Counted from the stretch's first letter, positions 42,896-52,300 are shown. The stretch is DNA of 64,000 bases from Pseudoalteromonas rubra (GCF_000238295.3 NZ_AHCD03000032.1:124001-188000), one strand, 5' to 3'. Numbers and translations: made by a program. Notes: a model not told the origin generated them from the letters alone.

Positions 42896-44252
42896 CGTGC
42901 TAGAAAAAATTGTTGCTGACAAAGAAGTCGAAGTCGCGCAAAGAAAACAAGACCGCCCGCTGGAAAGCTTTATTGATCAAATCACGCCCAGCGATCGGGA
43001 CTTTTACGCAGCGCTGAGCCGCCCGGGAACTCAGTTTATTCTGGAGTGTAAGAAAGCCTCACCGTCGAAAGGTCTGATCCGCCAACACTTCGACCTGGAT
43101 GAAATTACCGCAGTATACGGTCGTTACGCCAGCTGCATCAGTGTGCTCACTGACGAAAAATATTTCCAGGGTAATTTTGAGTATCTTAGTTATGTCAGAA
43201 CTCAGGTCTCGCAACCCCTCATCTGTAAAGACTTTTTTATCGATGAATACCAAGTGTACCTGGCCCGTTTAAGTGGTGGCGATGCCATTTTGCTAATGCT
43301 ATCAGTACTCGATGATGCGCGTTACACAGCTTTGGCTGAACTTGCGCACAGCCTGAACATGGCAGTGCTGACTGAAGTCAGCAATGAAGAAGAAGTCCAT
43401 CGCGCACTCGCGCTAAACGCCAAACTCATTGGGATCAATAACCGCAATCTCAGAGATTTAAGTACAGATCTGGCAACCAGCGAGCGTTTACGCAAATTAA
43501 TCCCGGACGATAAAACCGTGATCTCCGAGTCGGGTATCTATACCCATGCAGACGTTAAGCGCCTTGCTCCCATTTGTAATGGCTTCCTGGTCGGCAGCTC
43601 TTTAATGGCTGAACAAGACCTGGAGACCGCTTGTCGTAAACTGATCCTGGGTGAAAATAAGGTTTGTGGCTTAACCCGCAGTCAGGACGCCATTGCCGCT
43701 TATGAGGCCGGTGCAGTATACGGAGGATTGATTTTTTACCCCAAATCACCCCGTTATGTTGACATTGACTGTGCAAAAGCCGTCGTAGACAGCGCACCGC
43801 TCAACTATGTGGGCGTATTTGTCGATGCACCGCTTGCACAAGTGGTTGAAAACGTTCGTATCCTCAAGCTCAGCGTTGTGCAGTTGCATGGCAATGAAAC
43901 GCAAGAGTACATCGATGAGCTGCGCAAACAGTTACCTGTTAACTGCCAGATCTGGAAAGCCCAGGGGATCAGTGATCATCTGCCTGAGCCATTACAGGGC
44001 GTCGACAAACATTTATACGACACTAAGGTCAAAGGTCAGCTTGGTGGAACAGGACAAGCATTTGACTGGCAGTTGCTTAGCCAGACTCCGGGCAGCTTTA
44101 TGCTGGCAGGCGGACTGAGCGCTGACAACCTGACACAGGCCTCATACCTGGGCGCAGCAGGATTCGATCTGAACTCTGGCGTCGAGATCAGCCCGGGTAA
44201 AAAGTGTGCCGACAAACTCAATACAGCTTTTAACACAATTCGTAAATACTGA
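42888..44252 (+). CDS. trpCF: Bifunctional indole-3-glycerol-phosphate synthase / phosphoribosylanthranilate isomerase
   Basis: This 454-residue fused enzyme catalyses the third and fourth steps. The N-terminal half is IGPS (FILECKKASPSKGLIR, LICKDFFID, GINNRNLRDLSTDL, VISESGI). The C-terminal half, from about residue 255, is PRAI (KVCGLTRSQDAIAAYEAGA, VGVFVDA, LAGGLSADNLTQA). This fusion is typical of gammaproteobacteria. The start lies inside the 3' end of trpD. Confidence 0.96.
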   Translation: MANVLEKIVADKEVEVAQRKQDRPLESFIDQITPSDRDFYAALSRPGTQFILECKKASPSKGLIRQHFDLDEITAVYGRYASCISVLTDEKYFQGNFEYLSYVRTQVSQPLICKDFFIDEYQVYLARLSGGDAILLMLSVLDDARYTALAELAHSLNMAVLTEVSNEEEVHRALALNAKLIGINNRNLRDLSTDLATSERLRKLIPDDKTVISESGIYTHADVKRLAPICNGFLVGSSLMAEQDLETACRKLILGENKVCGLTRSQDAIAAYEAGAVYGGLIFYPKSPRYVDIDCAKAVVDSAPLNYVGVFVDAPLAQVVENVRILKLSVVQLHGNETQEYIDELRKQLPVNCQIWKAQGISDHLPEPLQGVDKHLYDTKVKGQLGGTGQAFDWQLLSQTPGSFMLAGGLSADNLTQASYLGAAGFDLNSGVEISPGKKCADKLNTAFNTIRKY

Positions 44253-44261
44253 GGTGGAAAA

Positions 44262-45443
44262 ATGAATACAGGATATTACGGTGATTTTGGTGGCATGTTT
44301 GTCCCTGAATTACTAGTTCCTGCGCTTAAGCAGCTTGAGCAGGAATTTAATAAAGCACAACAAGACCCGGCATTCCAGCAGGAATTTTATCAATTACTCA
44401 ATGAGTTTGCAGGGCGTCCGACGCCACTGACGCTGACCAGAAACCTGGTTAAAAACCCAAAGGTAAAGCTGTATCTGAAACGAGAAGATCTGCTCCACGG
44501 TGGCGCGCACAAAACCAACCAGGTACTTGGTCAGGCGCTGCTCACTAAACGTATGGGTAAATCAGAAGTCATCGCTGAGACCGGCGCCGGACAACATGGT
44601 GTTGCAACAGCACTGGCCTGTGCCTTGCTGGGTCTTAAATGCCGCGTTTACATGGGTGCCAAAGACGTTGAACGTCAACAACCGAATGTGTTCCGTATGC
44701 GCCTTATGGGTGCAGAAGTTATCCCGGTTACAGCAGGCTCAGGCACACTCAAAGACGCCGTAAATGAGGCTATGCGCGACTGGTCAGCCAATTACAAAAC
44801 CGCCCACTACCTGCTTGGTACCGCAGCGGGCCCTCACCCTTTCCCGACCCTGGTACGTGAGTTCCAGAAAATGATCGGTGAAGAAGCAAAACAACAGGTA
44901 CTGGAAGCTGAAGGAAAACTGCCGGATGTGGTCATGGCCTGTGTGGGTGGTGGTTCCAATGCGATTGGGATGTTTGCAGACTTTATTGACGAAAAAGACG
45001 TCAAACTGATTGGTGTGGAGCCAGCTGGTAAAGGTCTGGACACCGAAGAACATGGCGCAGCATTGTGTAAGGGGACTAAAGGCATTTTACATGGTGCTTA
45101 TACTTATATCATGCAAAACCAGGACGGTCAGATTGAAGAGTCATACTCGGTCTCTGCTGGTCTGGATTACCCAGCGGTTGGACCGCAACACGCCTACCTG
45201 CACGAGACCGGTCGGGCTCAGTATGTCGCTGTAACCGATGACGAAGCGCTGGCAGCTTTCCAGTCATTGGCAAAACATGAAGGGATCATTCCGGCGCTGG
45301 AATCCAGCCATGCGTTAGCCTACGCATTGAAATATGCTGAGGCACAAGAACAAGACACAGTGATAGTGATCAACTTAAGTGGCCGTGGCGACAAAGATTT
45401 AGCCCATGTCCACCAGGTATTAGAAGCGCGAGGTGAGCTATGA
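44262..45443 (+). CDS. trpB: Tryptophan synthase beta chain
   Basis: This 393-residue PLP enzyme joins indole and serine. The lysine that binds PLP is in LLHGGAHKTNQVLGQALL, the indole-site glutamate is in AETGAGQHGVATALA, and the phosphate-binding glycine loop is in CVGGGSNAIGMF. GAGGTGG-like sequence precedes the ATG. It overlaps trpA by 4 bases, as befits the alpha2-beta2 complex. Confidence 0.97.
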   Translation: MNTGYYGDFGGMFVPELLVPALKQLEQEFNKAQQDPAFQQEFYQLLNEFAGRPTPLTLTRNLVKNPKVKLYLKREDLLHGGAHKTNQVLGQALLTKRMGKSEVIAETGAGQHGVATALACALLGLKCRVYMGAKDVERQQPNVFRMRLMGAEVIPVTAGSGTLKDAVNEAMRDWSANYKTAHYLLGTAAGPHPFPTLVREFQKMIGEEAKQQVLEAEGKLPDVVMACVGGGSNAIGMFADFIDEKDVKLIGVEPAGKGLDTEEHGAALCKGTKGILHGAYTYIMQNQDGQIEESYSVSAGLDYPAVGPQHAYLHETGRAQYVAVTDDEALAAFQSLAKHEGIIPALESSHALAYALKYAEAQEQDTVIVINLSGRGDKDLAHVHQVLEARGEL

Positions 45444-46246
45444 GCCGTTACAATGAGATGTTCCAGCAGTTAAACGACAAGCAGCAAGGCGCGTTTGTCC
45501 CGTTCGTCACCATTGGCGACCCGGACAAAGAAACCAGCCTGGCAATCATCAAAAGTCTGATTGAAGGCGGTGCGGACGCACTGGAGCTGGGGATCCCGTT
45601 TTCCGATCCCATCGCGGACGGTCCGGTTATCCAGGCTGCAAATATTCGTGCACTAGAACAGCACATTGACACAGAAGATTGCTTTGACGTGATCCGTGCA
45701 GTGCGCGAACAATATCCTCATATCCCAATTGGGTTGCTACTGTATTCAAACCTGATTTTCGCTCGTGGTCTGGATGCATTTTACCAACAAGCCAAAGCCG
45801 CTGGCGTCGATTCGGTATTGGTTGCAGATGTGCCGCTGCACGAGTCAAAAATGTTCCGCCGAGCAGCAGTAGAGGCAGGCATTGAGCCGATTTTCATCGC
45901 AACGCCTAATGCCAGTGATGATACCTTGCGCGAATGTGCCAGTTACGGCAGAGGCTACACCTATTTGCTCTCGCGCGCCGGTGTGACCGGTACAGAAAGC
46001 CAGGTGCAAATGCCAACCGGTGAGATCATCACTAAGCTCACCGAGTACCATGCTGCCCCTACCCTACTGGGCTTCGGTATCTCCACGCCGGAGCAGGTCA
46101 AAGCCGCGCTGGATTCAGGTGCCGCGGGGGCCATCTCAGGTTCCGCCGTGGTCAAAATCATTGAGCAGCACCTGGACGACAAGCCAGCGATGTATCAGGC
46201 TCTGAGCGCTTTTGTGCGCGACATGAAAGCCGCTACCGCGCGCTAA
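45440..46246 (+). CDS. trpA: Tryptophan synthase alpha chain
   Basis: This 268-residue TIM-barrel enzyme cleaves indole-3-glycerol phosphate to indole. Catalytic Glu is in ALELGIPFSDPIADGP, together with the partner Asp in the same motif family. The phosphate-binding loops include YLLSRAGVTGTE and GFGISTPEQ, then GAISGSAVVKII. It ends the operon, 12 bases before the convergent HU stop, with no clear terminator between them. Confidence 0.97.
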   Translation: MSRYNEMFQQLNDKQQGAFVPFVTIGDPDKETSLAIIKSLIEGGADALELGIPFSDPIADGPVIQAANIRALEQHIDTEDCFDVIRAVREQYPHIPIGLLLYSNLIFARGLDAFYQQAKAAGVDSVLVADVPLHESKMFRRAAVEAGIEPIFIATPNASDDTLRECASYGRGYTYLLSRAGVTGTESQVQMPTGEIITKLTEYHAAPTLLGFGISTPEQVKAALDSGAAGAISGSAVVKIIEQHLDDKPAMYQALSAFVRDMKAATAR

Positions 46247-46258
46247 CACCTGAGCTAT

Positions 46259-46540
46259 TTATTTGTCAGCCAGAGCATCCTTAAGCGCTTTGGCTGGCTT
46301 AAATAGCACTTTATTTTGCCCTTCAATCATGATCTCTTCCCCTGTTCTGGGGTTTCTGCCCGGCTTGGCCGGATGATAGCTTAGCGTAAAGGTGCCCATA
46401 CCATTAAGCTGGACCTGATCTCCTTCAGAGAGACGTTTGGTGATAAGTTTTATAAGACTACTCAGTGCAGCCTGTGTGTCTTTCTTGGTCAATTCACTGT
46501 GCGCCGCCATGGCAGTAACCAGTTCACTTTTATTCATCAT
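46259..46540 (-). CDS. HU-family DNA-binding protein
   Basis: This protein of 92-93 residues has the HU/IHF fold. The N-terminal helix is NKSELVTAMAAHSELTKKDT, and the DNA-binding arm includes GTFTLSYHPAKPGRNPRTGE followed by the conserved KPAKALKDAL. It is close to HU-beta in length. Start ambiguous between two adjacent ATG codons. It is convergent with trpA and probably transcribed alone. Which HU paralogue this is cannot be decided from the window. Confidence 0.9.
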   Translation of the reverse strand: MMNKSELVTAMAAHSELTKKDTQAALSSLIKLITKRLSEGDQVQLNGMGTFTLSYHPAKPGRNPRTGEEIMIEGQNKVLFKPAKALKDALADK

Positions 46541-46612
46541 GCATCCGTCTTAATACAACAAAGCCCGGCAGGCTAAGGAGTTCTGTCTTAAAAGTCAATC
46601 CTGAGCGGATGA

Positions 46613-46774
46613 ATACCAACTTTACTCATTACCTGTTCAATTTGAAGGAACAAATATCATGCTAACGGCGTTAAAAACCACTCATTTAAAACAACTAAAT
46701 AGCAGAATTCTTAGCTGGTTAACGACAATATTCTCTTTTCTCAAAATGGAACGCGTCACTAAGCAAAGTGGTAT
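46613..46774. repeat. Dispersed intergenic repeat, copy 3 (inverted)
   Basis: Read on the minus strand, this starts ATACCACTTTGCTTAGTGA and ends GTAAAGTTGGTAT, with the same 162-bp length as copy 2. Shared internal blocks include TTTTAAATGAG, TTTTTAACGCCGTTAGCATG and TTCCTTCAAATTGAACAGGT. It lies in the gap between the HU gene and the CPBP protease, in opposite orientation to the other two copies. The terminal repeats are slightly mismatched. The 322-base gap holds little else apart from about 85 bases just before the CPBP gene. Confidence 0.8.
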
Positions 46775-46862
46775 AGACAAAGTTTTCCTTGTCCTGCCAT
46801 ACCCGAGTTGAAATGCCTTGACTATAGTTAGGCTAACGCTGTCAGACATACCAGAGGCCACA

Positions 46863-47504
46863 TTGAACGCAAACCAATATCGCTGGTGCGAACTATTCCT
46901 GGTGTTTTTCCTGCTACCTGTTATTGCCTATACATTTCGCCATCAACTCGCCAATTGGTTGTTTCCGGCATTGATTATACTCACAGCTGTGTGTACATAT
47001 TTGTTACTCACTGACCCACATTTCAAACGATTTCGCCTGACCAGTCTGGGCACCTTTTCTACAGTGAAGCGGCGGCTGTTTTCAACCTTCTTTATCGGTG
47101 CCCTGTTTTCCGCTATGTTTTATGGCCTGGTGAATCAGGAAAGCTGGTTTGATATGCCGCTCAACTCCACCAATGACTGGTTGATCCTGCTAATAGCCTA
47201 TCCAATATTATCGGTGATACCGCAAGAACTGGTGTTTCGCAGCTACTTTTTTCATCGCTACAAACGCATTTTACCGAGGAAGACAATTCGGGTGGTATTA
47301 AGTGCTGCTGTATTCGCGCTGGCCCACTGTGTATATGACAACTGGGTGGCCATCGCACTGTCTTTTGCCGGCGGCTTGTTATTTGCCTATACCTACGCAC
47401 ACAGTCGCTCTTTAGCCGTCTGTGTACTCGAACATAGTCTTTGGGGATTATGGGTTTTTACCCTGGGGCTGGGTCAGTATCTGGATTCAGGCCTGACGTT
47501 TTAG
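46863..47504 (+). CDS. CPBP family intramembrane metalloprotease
   Basis: This protein of about 213 residues has six or so helices and the three CPBP (Abi/Rce1-like) motifs: PQELVFRSYFFHRY (QExxxR rather than the usual EExxxR), FALAHCVYDNW, and CVLEHSLWGL. It is predicted to be a membrane-embedded glutamic-type protease. The ORF opens at 46818 (TTG), but the TTG at 46863 has AGAGG 6 bases upstream and gives the expected N-terminus; the start remains uncertain. It is convergent with the NSS transporter. Substrate is unknown. Confidence 0.8.
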   Translation: MNANQYRWCELFLVFFLLPVIAYTFRHQLANWLFPALIILTAVCTYLLLTDPHFKRFRLTSLGTFSTVKRRLFSTFFIGALFSAMFYGLVNQESWFDMPLNSTNDWLILLIAYPILSVIPQELVFRSYFFHRYKRILPRKTIRVVLSAAVFALAHCVYDNWVAIALSFAGGLLFAYTYAHSRSLAVCVLEHSLWGLWVFTLGLGQYLDSGLTF

Positions 47505-47509
47505 CAAAA

Positions 47510-47533
47510 GGGCACCACATTCCTGAGGTGCCC
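47510..47533. terminator. Hairpin between convergent CPBP and NSS genes
   Basis: GGGCACC / GGTGCCC form a 7-bp stem with a 10-base loop, between two convergent stop codons. There is no clean T-run on either side. Confidence 0.5.
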
Positions 47534-47553
47534 CTGTGGCATGCTAAGAAAGA

Positions 47554-48978
47554 TTAGAAGCCAAACAAACTAAATGCAAAGAACTTCGTTGTGACAGTAT
47601 TAACGAAGATAACCGTCAGGATCACAGGGATGAAAGTAGATAATGAGAAGTTCACGTACTTTTCCATCAGGCTGCCTTTATAGTTTGGTGACCCCTGTGC
47701 CAGCTCTTCTGACAAGTTATGCTTTTTCCAGCGGTACATCACAAACAAGCAAACCAATAAACCGTTAAAAGGCAAAATGGTTTCGTAGAATACATCCGAG
47801 ATCAGCGCAAACATACTCTGACTGGCACCGCCATAGCTAACAAAATCAGTCAGCCAACCAACCATACCAAAAGACATAGTACACAACACTGTCAGTCCGC
47901 CCGTTGTCAATGCCAGCAGGCCAAGCGCCTTTTTACGGCTGATGTTCTTTTCTTCCATTAACGCAGCAGTTGGTACTTCGATGATCGACACCAGTGAGGT
48001 AATCGCAGCGAAAAAGACCAGCAGGAAGAACAACGCCGCAACCGCAGAAGCGCCGAAGTAGCCAATGTCAGATTGCAATGCCAGCAACAGCTTTGGCAGA
48101 TAGACAAAAATCATAGACACTGACGAATCACTTAGCTTCGCAGGGTCGGTATCCGGGTTGAAGCTGAAAATGGCTGGCAGTACCATCAGGCCTGCGATAA
48201 ACGCAACCAAAGAGTCTGTAATTGCCACCATTTTAGAACTGCCAACAATGTCATCTTTCTTTGAGATGTAGGAGGCATAAGTGATCAGGATACCCATTCC
48301 CAGAGACAGGGAGAAAAACGATTGCGATAAAGCACCGTTAAGCACACTGGCATTCATTTTAGAGAAATCTGGCACCAGATAATAACGCACACCCGCCATG
48401 GCATTGTCTAGCGTTAATACATAGACCACCAGGCCAAGCAATAACACAAAAAGCGCTGGCATCATAAATTTAGCGGCTTTTTCAATGCCCTCTTTTACGC
48501 CACCAACCAAAATAAGGTTAACGAACAGGCCAACAAACACCATGTAGATGAACATAGTGTATTCATTTACAAAGGCATCAAAGTGACCTGGATTTGCCAG
48601 CATATCCAGGTTCCCCAGCACAGTTTGGACCAGATAACCGAAGATCCACACTGTGATGACCATGTAAAACACGGCAATCATAAACGGGGTTAAAACGGCG
48701 ATAGCCCCTGCCAGGGACCACTTTTTATCCCCCTGCGTGAGCGACTTATAGGAACCATAAGGGTCTTTTTGCGCCTTACGCCCCATCGCCATTTCTGCCA
48801 TCATCACCGGCAGACAAATAAAGATAACAAACAGGGCATAAGTAAGCAGAAACGCACCGCCCCCATTTTTTGTTGCAGACACGGGAAACCCAACCAGGTT
48901 ACCAATCCCGACTGCGGAACCTGCTGCGGCAAGGATAAAACCCAGCCGCGAGCTAAAGTGCTCACGATTTGCGCTCAC
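47554..48978 (-). CDS. Neurotransmitter:sodium symporter family transporter
   Basis: This 474-residue protein has 11-12 helices of the LeuT fold. The N-terminal sodium/substrate motif is AAAGSAVGIGNLVGFPVSATKNGGGAFLLTY, conserved in bacterial NSS, then FMIAVFYMVITVW. It should import an amino acid or related compound with sodium. The ORF extends to 49038, but the GTG at 48978 with AAGG upstream gives the natural start (SANREHFSSRLGF). It is monocistronic. Confidence 0.9.
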   Translation of the reverse strand: MSANREHFSSRLGFILAAAGSAVGIGNLVGFPVSATKNGGGAFLLTYALFVIFICLPVMMAEMAMGRKAQKDPYGSYKSLTQGDKKWSLAGAIAVLTPFMIAVFYMVITVWIFGYLVQTVLGNLDMLANPGHFDAFVNEYTMFIYMVFVGLFVNLILVGGVKEGIEKAAKFMMPALFVLLLGLVVYVLTLDNAMAGVRYYLVPDFSKMNASVLNGALSQSFFSLSLGMGILITYASYISKKDDIVGSSKMVAITDSLVAFIAGLMVLPAIFSFNPDTDPAKLSDSSVSMIFVYLPKLLLALQSDIGYFGASAVAALFFLLVFFAAITSLVSIIEVPTAALMEEKNISRKKALGLLALTTGGLTVLCTMSFGMVGWLTDFVSYGGASQSMFALISDVFYETILPFNGLLVCLFVMYRWKKHNLSEELAQGSPNYKGSLMEKYVNFSLSTFIPVILTVIFVNTVTTKFFAFSLFGF

Positions 48979-49237
48979 AAGAACAACCTTATTATTATTT
49001 TGTAAGAATAGTCGAAGGACTCTACCAGCCATCCGCACGGAATTTCAAGTATAAACGTCTAATCCGGTGCGCATTGACGTAAACCTCACACCTTCACACG
49101 CTTATACAACGCACTTATAACATGTTACACATACATGACACCTTGATTTGTCTTCATTCGTCAGTGGTTCCGGCATTTACACACAGGGTCGGTTCAGTCT
49201 ATGATAGGCGCAAATAACACAATAATTGTTACATCCT

Positions 49238-49537
49238 ATGCTTTACATGATCTACTCAACTGATGTTGAAAACTCTTTGCAAAAGCGCTTAGCAGCACGC
49301 CCGGCACACCTAGCCAGACTGAATGAGCTTGATCAGCAACAGCGCTTGTTCGCCGCCGGCCCGCTGCCCGCTATCGACAGCCCAGATCCGGGCGAAGCTG
49401 GGTTTACCGGCTCTTTAGTCATCGCAGAATTCGATTCCCTGGCACAGGCCGAAGCATGGGCTGCAGAAGACCCCTATATCGCAGCGGGTGTATATGCCAA
49501 TAGTGTCGTCAAGCCATACAAGAAAGTGCTGCCTTAA
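49238..49537 (+). CDS. yciI: YciI family protein
   Basis: This 99-residue protein is nearly colinear with E. coli YciI (98 residues). It begins LYMIYSTDVENSLQKRLAAR and contains PAHLARLNEL, FAAGPLPAID, GFTGSLVIAEFDSLAQAEAW and AAGVYANSVVKPYKKV. YciI-like proteins have a ferredoxin-like fold with a His-Asp pair; the function is unclear. The ATG at 49238 was preferred over the TTG at 49226. It lies near trp and yciK/yciO, as in E. coli. Confidence 0.94.
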   Translation: MLYMIYSTDVENSLQKRLAARPAHLARLNELDQQQRLFAAGPLPAIDSPDPGEAGFTGSLVIAEFDSLAQAEAWAAEDPYIAAGVYANSVVKPYKKVLP

Positions 49538-49616
49538 CAAGTTCAGCATGGGTTAAGTCGTTTCCCAATAGCCTGTGCGACAAGATGTTAAGCAACCCTA
49601 ACCGTGGAGCTTTTAA

Positions 49617-49868
49617 ATGCAGTTGCCAAGATGTCTTGCGATTACATTAGCCTTCTGTTTGCTGGGTTCCCAGCCCACTGAAGCTTCTGAAAAGCAAGAT
49701 ACGATAAGCAAAAAGCAAGCTGTTAAACTTGCAACCGACCAGTACTCAGGTAAAACACTCAAGATCTCCAAACAAGGAGACTATTACGTAGTAAGAATTT
49801 TGCTAGATGATGGCCGGATCATAGATTTAAAGGTTCACCAGGTGACGGGCGAAGTGAAGAAGGACTAA
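49617..49868 (+). CDS. Secreted PepSY-domain protein
   Basis: This 83-residue protein has an N-terminal signal peptide (LAITLAFCLLGSQPTEA) and one PepSY module (SKKQAVKLATDQYSGKTLK to GRIIDLKVHQVTGEVKKD). PepSY proteins often sit beside PhoP/PhoQ-like two-component genes and may inhibit or sense periplasmic proteases or ligands. It lies 3 bases before the response regulator, so it is the first gene of the unit. Confidence 0.87.
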   Translation: MQLPRCLAITLAFCLLGSQPTEASEKQDTISKKQAVKLATDQYSGKTLKISKQGDYYVVRILLDDGRIIDLKVHQVTGEVKKD

Positions 49869-49871
49869 GCA

Positions 49872-50546
49872 ATGCGAATTCTTGTAATAGAAGATGATAT
49901 ACAACTGGCAGAAAACCTGCGTACAGCACTAGAAAAAGAGAAGTACAGTGTTGATCTGTGCCACGACGGAGAAAATGGTCTTTTTCACTTAACTGAATAT
50001 CCATTGGACTTGGCTGTGGTCGACCTCGGTTTACCTAAACTGGATGGCATAGAACTCATTCGCCAAGCACGCGCCAAAGGCATCAAGTTACCTATTTTGA
50101 TCCTCACTGCACGTGATCGCTGGCAGGAAAAAGTAGAGGGGCTGGATGCCGGAGCCGATGACTATCTGACCAAACCCTTCCATACAGAAGAGCTGATTGC
50201 CCGCTGTAATGCCCTGATCCGAAGAAGTGCCGGACAAGCAAACCCGGAGATCAGCATTGGTCCGGTAAAAATACATACACGTTCTCAGCAGGTTTGGGTA
50301 GAAGACAGAGAACTCACTCTCACCGCTTACGAATACAAAGTACTGGAATACCTGATGGTCAATCCACTCAAGGTGATTTCAAAATCCGAGCTGACCGAAC
50401 ATATTTACGATCAGGACTTTGACCTTGATTCAAATGTCATTGAAGTGTTTGTACTCAGATTGAGAAAGAAACTGGATCCAGACGGTACACTTAACCCAGT
50501 TGAAACGCTCAGAGGCCGAGGCTATAGGTTTAAAAACCAGTGGTAA
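49872..50546 (+). CDS. PhoP-like OmpR-family response regulator
   Basis: This 224-residue regulator has a receiver domain with the phosphorylated Asp51 (AVVDLGLPKLDG), the conserved Thr and Lys (LTARDRWQ, TKPF), and a C-terminal OmpR-type winged helix ending TLRGRGYRF. The segment LTARDRWQEKVEGLDAGADD closely resembles PhoP of enterobacteria. It overlaps the sensor kinase gene by 7 bases. Target genes are not visible here. Confidence 0.93.
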   Translation: MRILVIEDDIQLAENLRTALEKEKYSVDLCHDGENGLFHLTEYPLDLAVVDLGLPKLDGIELIRQARAKGIKLPILILTARDRWQEKVEGLDAGADDYLTKPFHTEELIARCNALIRRSAGQANPEISIGPVKIHTRSQQVWVEDRELTLTAYEYKVLEYLMVNPLKVISKSELTEHIYDQDFDLDSNVIEVFVLRLRKKLDPDGTLNPVETLRGRGYRFKNQW

Positions 50547-51877
50547 ATCGCGCTCAAATTTCTCTTAAAATAAGGCAAGGATTTATCCTTGTCTTTGTTC
50601 TTATCGTTGCACTGCCCGCATTATTTTTCTCCATCGGCCGTGCCTATTACGCCACCCTGGTCGACGCCACAGAAAAAACCCTGGAAGCCCATCTCTACTC
50701 GCTTATCTCCGAGGTTGATTTCGTGACCATGGAGATGCCAAACAGTATTTTAGCTCCTGAATTAAATCGTCTTAATTCAGACACCTATGCACTTATTTAT
50801 CAACAGAACACTCTGGTATGGCACTCAGAGTCGGCAATGAATCTGACCGTCACACCTGACATCTCACAAAGCAAAGCCGGCGCGAAAGAGTTCGAGCGGG
50901 TTGAGTACAATCAGGAGCTTTACTGGCAACTTGGCATGACGGTCATTCTGGGCAATGCCAGTCACTCACAGCAGGCCAATTTTATACTGCTGAAGAAAAA
51001 CTCAGCCCTGGTTGCGCAAATGGCCCAGTTTCGTAATACCCTGGTCAACTGGATGTTAGTAATGGGCATTATGATAGCGGCGCTGATGGCGCTGGGGTTT
51101 ATCTGGAGTGCCAGGCCCCTGCAAAGGCTGGACAAAGAAATAAAAGCCGTCGAAGCAGGCGAGATTGACAAAATCAGTGGCCTCTACCCTGTTGAACTCA
51201 ATACCATCAAAGCCGACCTGAATTTACTACTGGACTCTCAAAGAAGGCAGAAAGAACGCTACCGAGCGTCACTGAGTGACCTTGCACACGCACTCAAAAC
51301 CCCTCTGGCGGTGCTCAAATCCAGCCCGCTGGCAGAAAACGCCGACGCTCAGGAGCAGCTTGATCGCATTAATGCCATGATTGAGCATCAGCTGAAACGT
51401 GCCGCATCAGGCGCTTCGGACACCTGGAAAAAGCAAACTCAGGTGCAGCCTGTAGTCAATTCTATCCTCAATGCCATGAACAAGGTCTATCATGATAAGC
51501 AGATCAACTTTAGTTCTGCGTGCCCAGAAGACGCCGCATTTTTGGGCGATAAAACCGATCTGATGGAAATTTTGGGTAATTTGATCGACAATGCATGTAA
51601 AGCCTGCCAGTCGCAGGTTGATATCGACGTGAAATATAATCAAAGCAAAGGCGTGCGTTTTATCATCAGTGACGATGGCCCGGGCATCCCTGAGCAGAAC
51701 AGAAGCACCCTGTTGCAACGTGGGACGCGCCTGGATACCTATGAAAATGGCCACGGTGTTGGCATGGCCATTGTGTCCGACCTCGTCTCTTCCTATCACG
51801 GAAGCATAGACATAGATTACAGCCAGCTGGGCGGTGCCCAGTTTACAATAGAATTTAGTTATGAACAGAACCAATAA
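50540..51877 (+). CDS. PhoQ-like sensor histidine kinase
   Basis: This 445-residue kinase has helices near residues 12-33 and 170-192 framing a periplasmic sensor of about 135 residues. A HAMP-like linker follows, then the dimerisation box LSDLAHALKTPLAVL with the phosphorylated His250, which is the PhoQ style. The ATPase has N-box LIDNACKACQ and G-boxes DDGPGIPEQ and GHGVGMAIVSDL. The start is GTG at 50540, inside the regulator gene. It also overlaps the next gene by 17 bases. The signal is unknown; PhoQ relatives sense divalent cations or antimicrobial peptides. Confidence 0.92.
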   Translation: MVNRAQISLKIRQGFILVFVLIVALPALFFSIGRAYYATLVDATEKTLEAHLYSLISEVDFVTMEMPNSILAPELNRLNSDTYALIYQQNTLVWHSESAMNLTVTPDISQSKAGAKEFERVEYNQELYWQLGMTVILGNASHSQQANFILLKKNSALVAQMAQFRNTLVNWMLVMGIMIAALMALGFIWSARPLQRLDKEIKAVEAGEIDKISGLYPVELNTIKADLNLLLDSQRRQKERYRASLSDLAHALKTPLAVLKSSPLAENADAQEQLDRINAMIEHQLKRAASGASDTWKKQTQVQPVVNSILNAMNKVYHDKQINFSSACPEDAAFLGDKTDLMEILGNLIDNACKACQSQVDIDVKYNQSKGVRFIISDDGPGIPEQNRSTLLQRGTRLDTYENGHGVGMAIVSDLVSSYHGSIDIDYSQLGGAQFTIEFSYEQNQ

Positions 51878-52286
51878 AACACTGTGTTTCTTATCATTGT
51901 TAACGCTCAGCCTGTCTGCACAAGCAGCCAGGCTGACTTTACAGCAATGTGAGCACCTCAATTCGGATCACCCTGAAAAAGCCAAGCGCTACCTGATGTG
52001 CCTGGATGGAAATATTGAATTGCTGGAACGTGAAAGAAAAACCTGGGTAACTAAATTGGTGATGGACACTGAAAACCTGCAAAAAGAAACGGGCAATTCT
52101 CAACTACTGCCCATTATCCAGCGCAGCTTTATCAATCAGGAAAGATACATGGAAGATGCCTGTCGCTGGCGGTACTTAAAGCAAATGCCTAACGCCACCA
52201 TGGCGGCTAAGATATACAAACGTTGTAAAATAGAGTTTATCAAGCAGCACACGCAGGAGCTGCAGGCCGACTTTATGATCCAGTAA
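51861..52286 (+). CDS. Secreted LprI-like protein (tentative), co-encoded with a sensor kinase
   Basis: This 141-residue protein has a cleavable signal peptide (LCFLSLLTLSLSAQA). The mature part is helical with four cysteines (CEHLN, MCLDG, ACRWRYL, RCKIE), a spacing and W-R context like that of lysozyme-inhibitor LprI (DUF1311) proteins. It overlaps the kinase gene by 17 bases and so is co-translated with it. If it is an LprI-type protein it would act in the periplasm. The family call is tentative. Confidence 0.6.
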   Translation: MNRTNKTLCFLSLLTLSLSAQAARLTLQQCEHLNSDHPEKAKRYLMCLDGNIELLERERKTWVTKLVMDTENLQKETGNSQLLPIIQRSFINQERYMEDACRWRYLKQMPNATMAAKIYKRCKIEFIKQHTQELQADFMIQ

Positions 52287-52300
52287 GCCTGCAACTGAAT

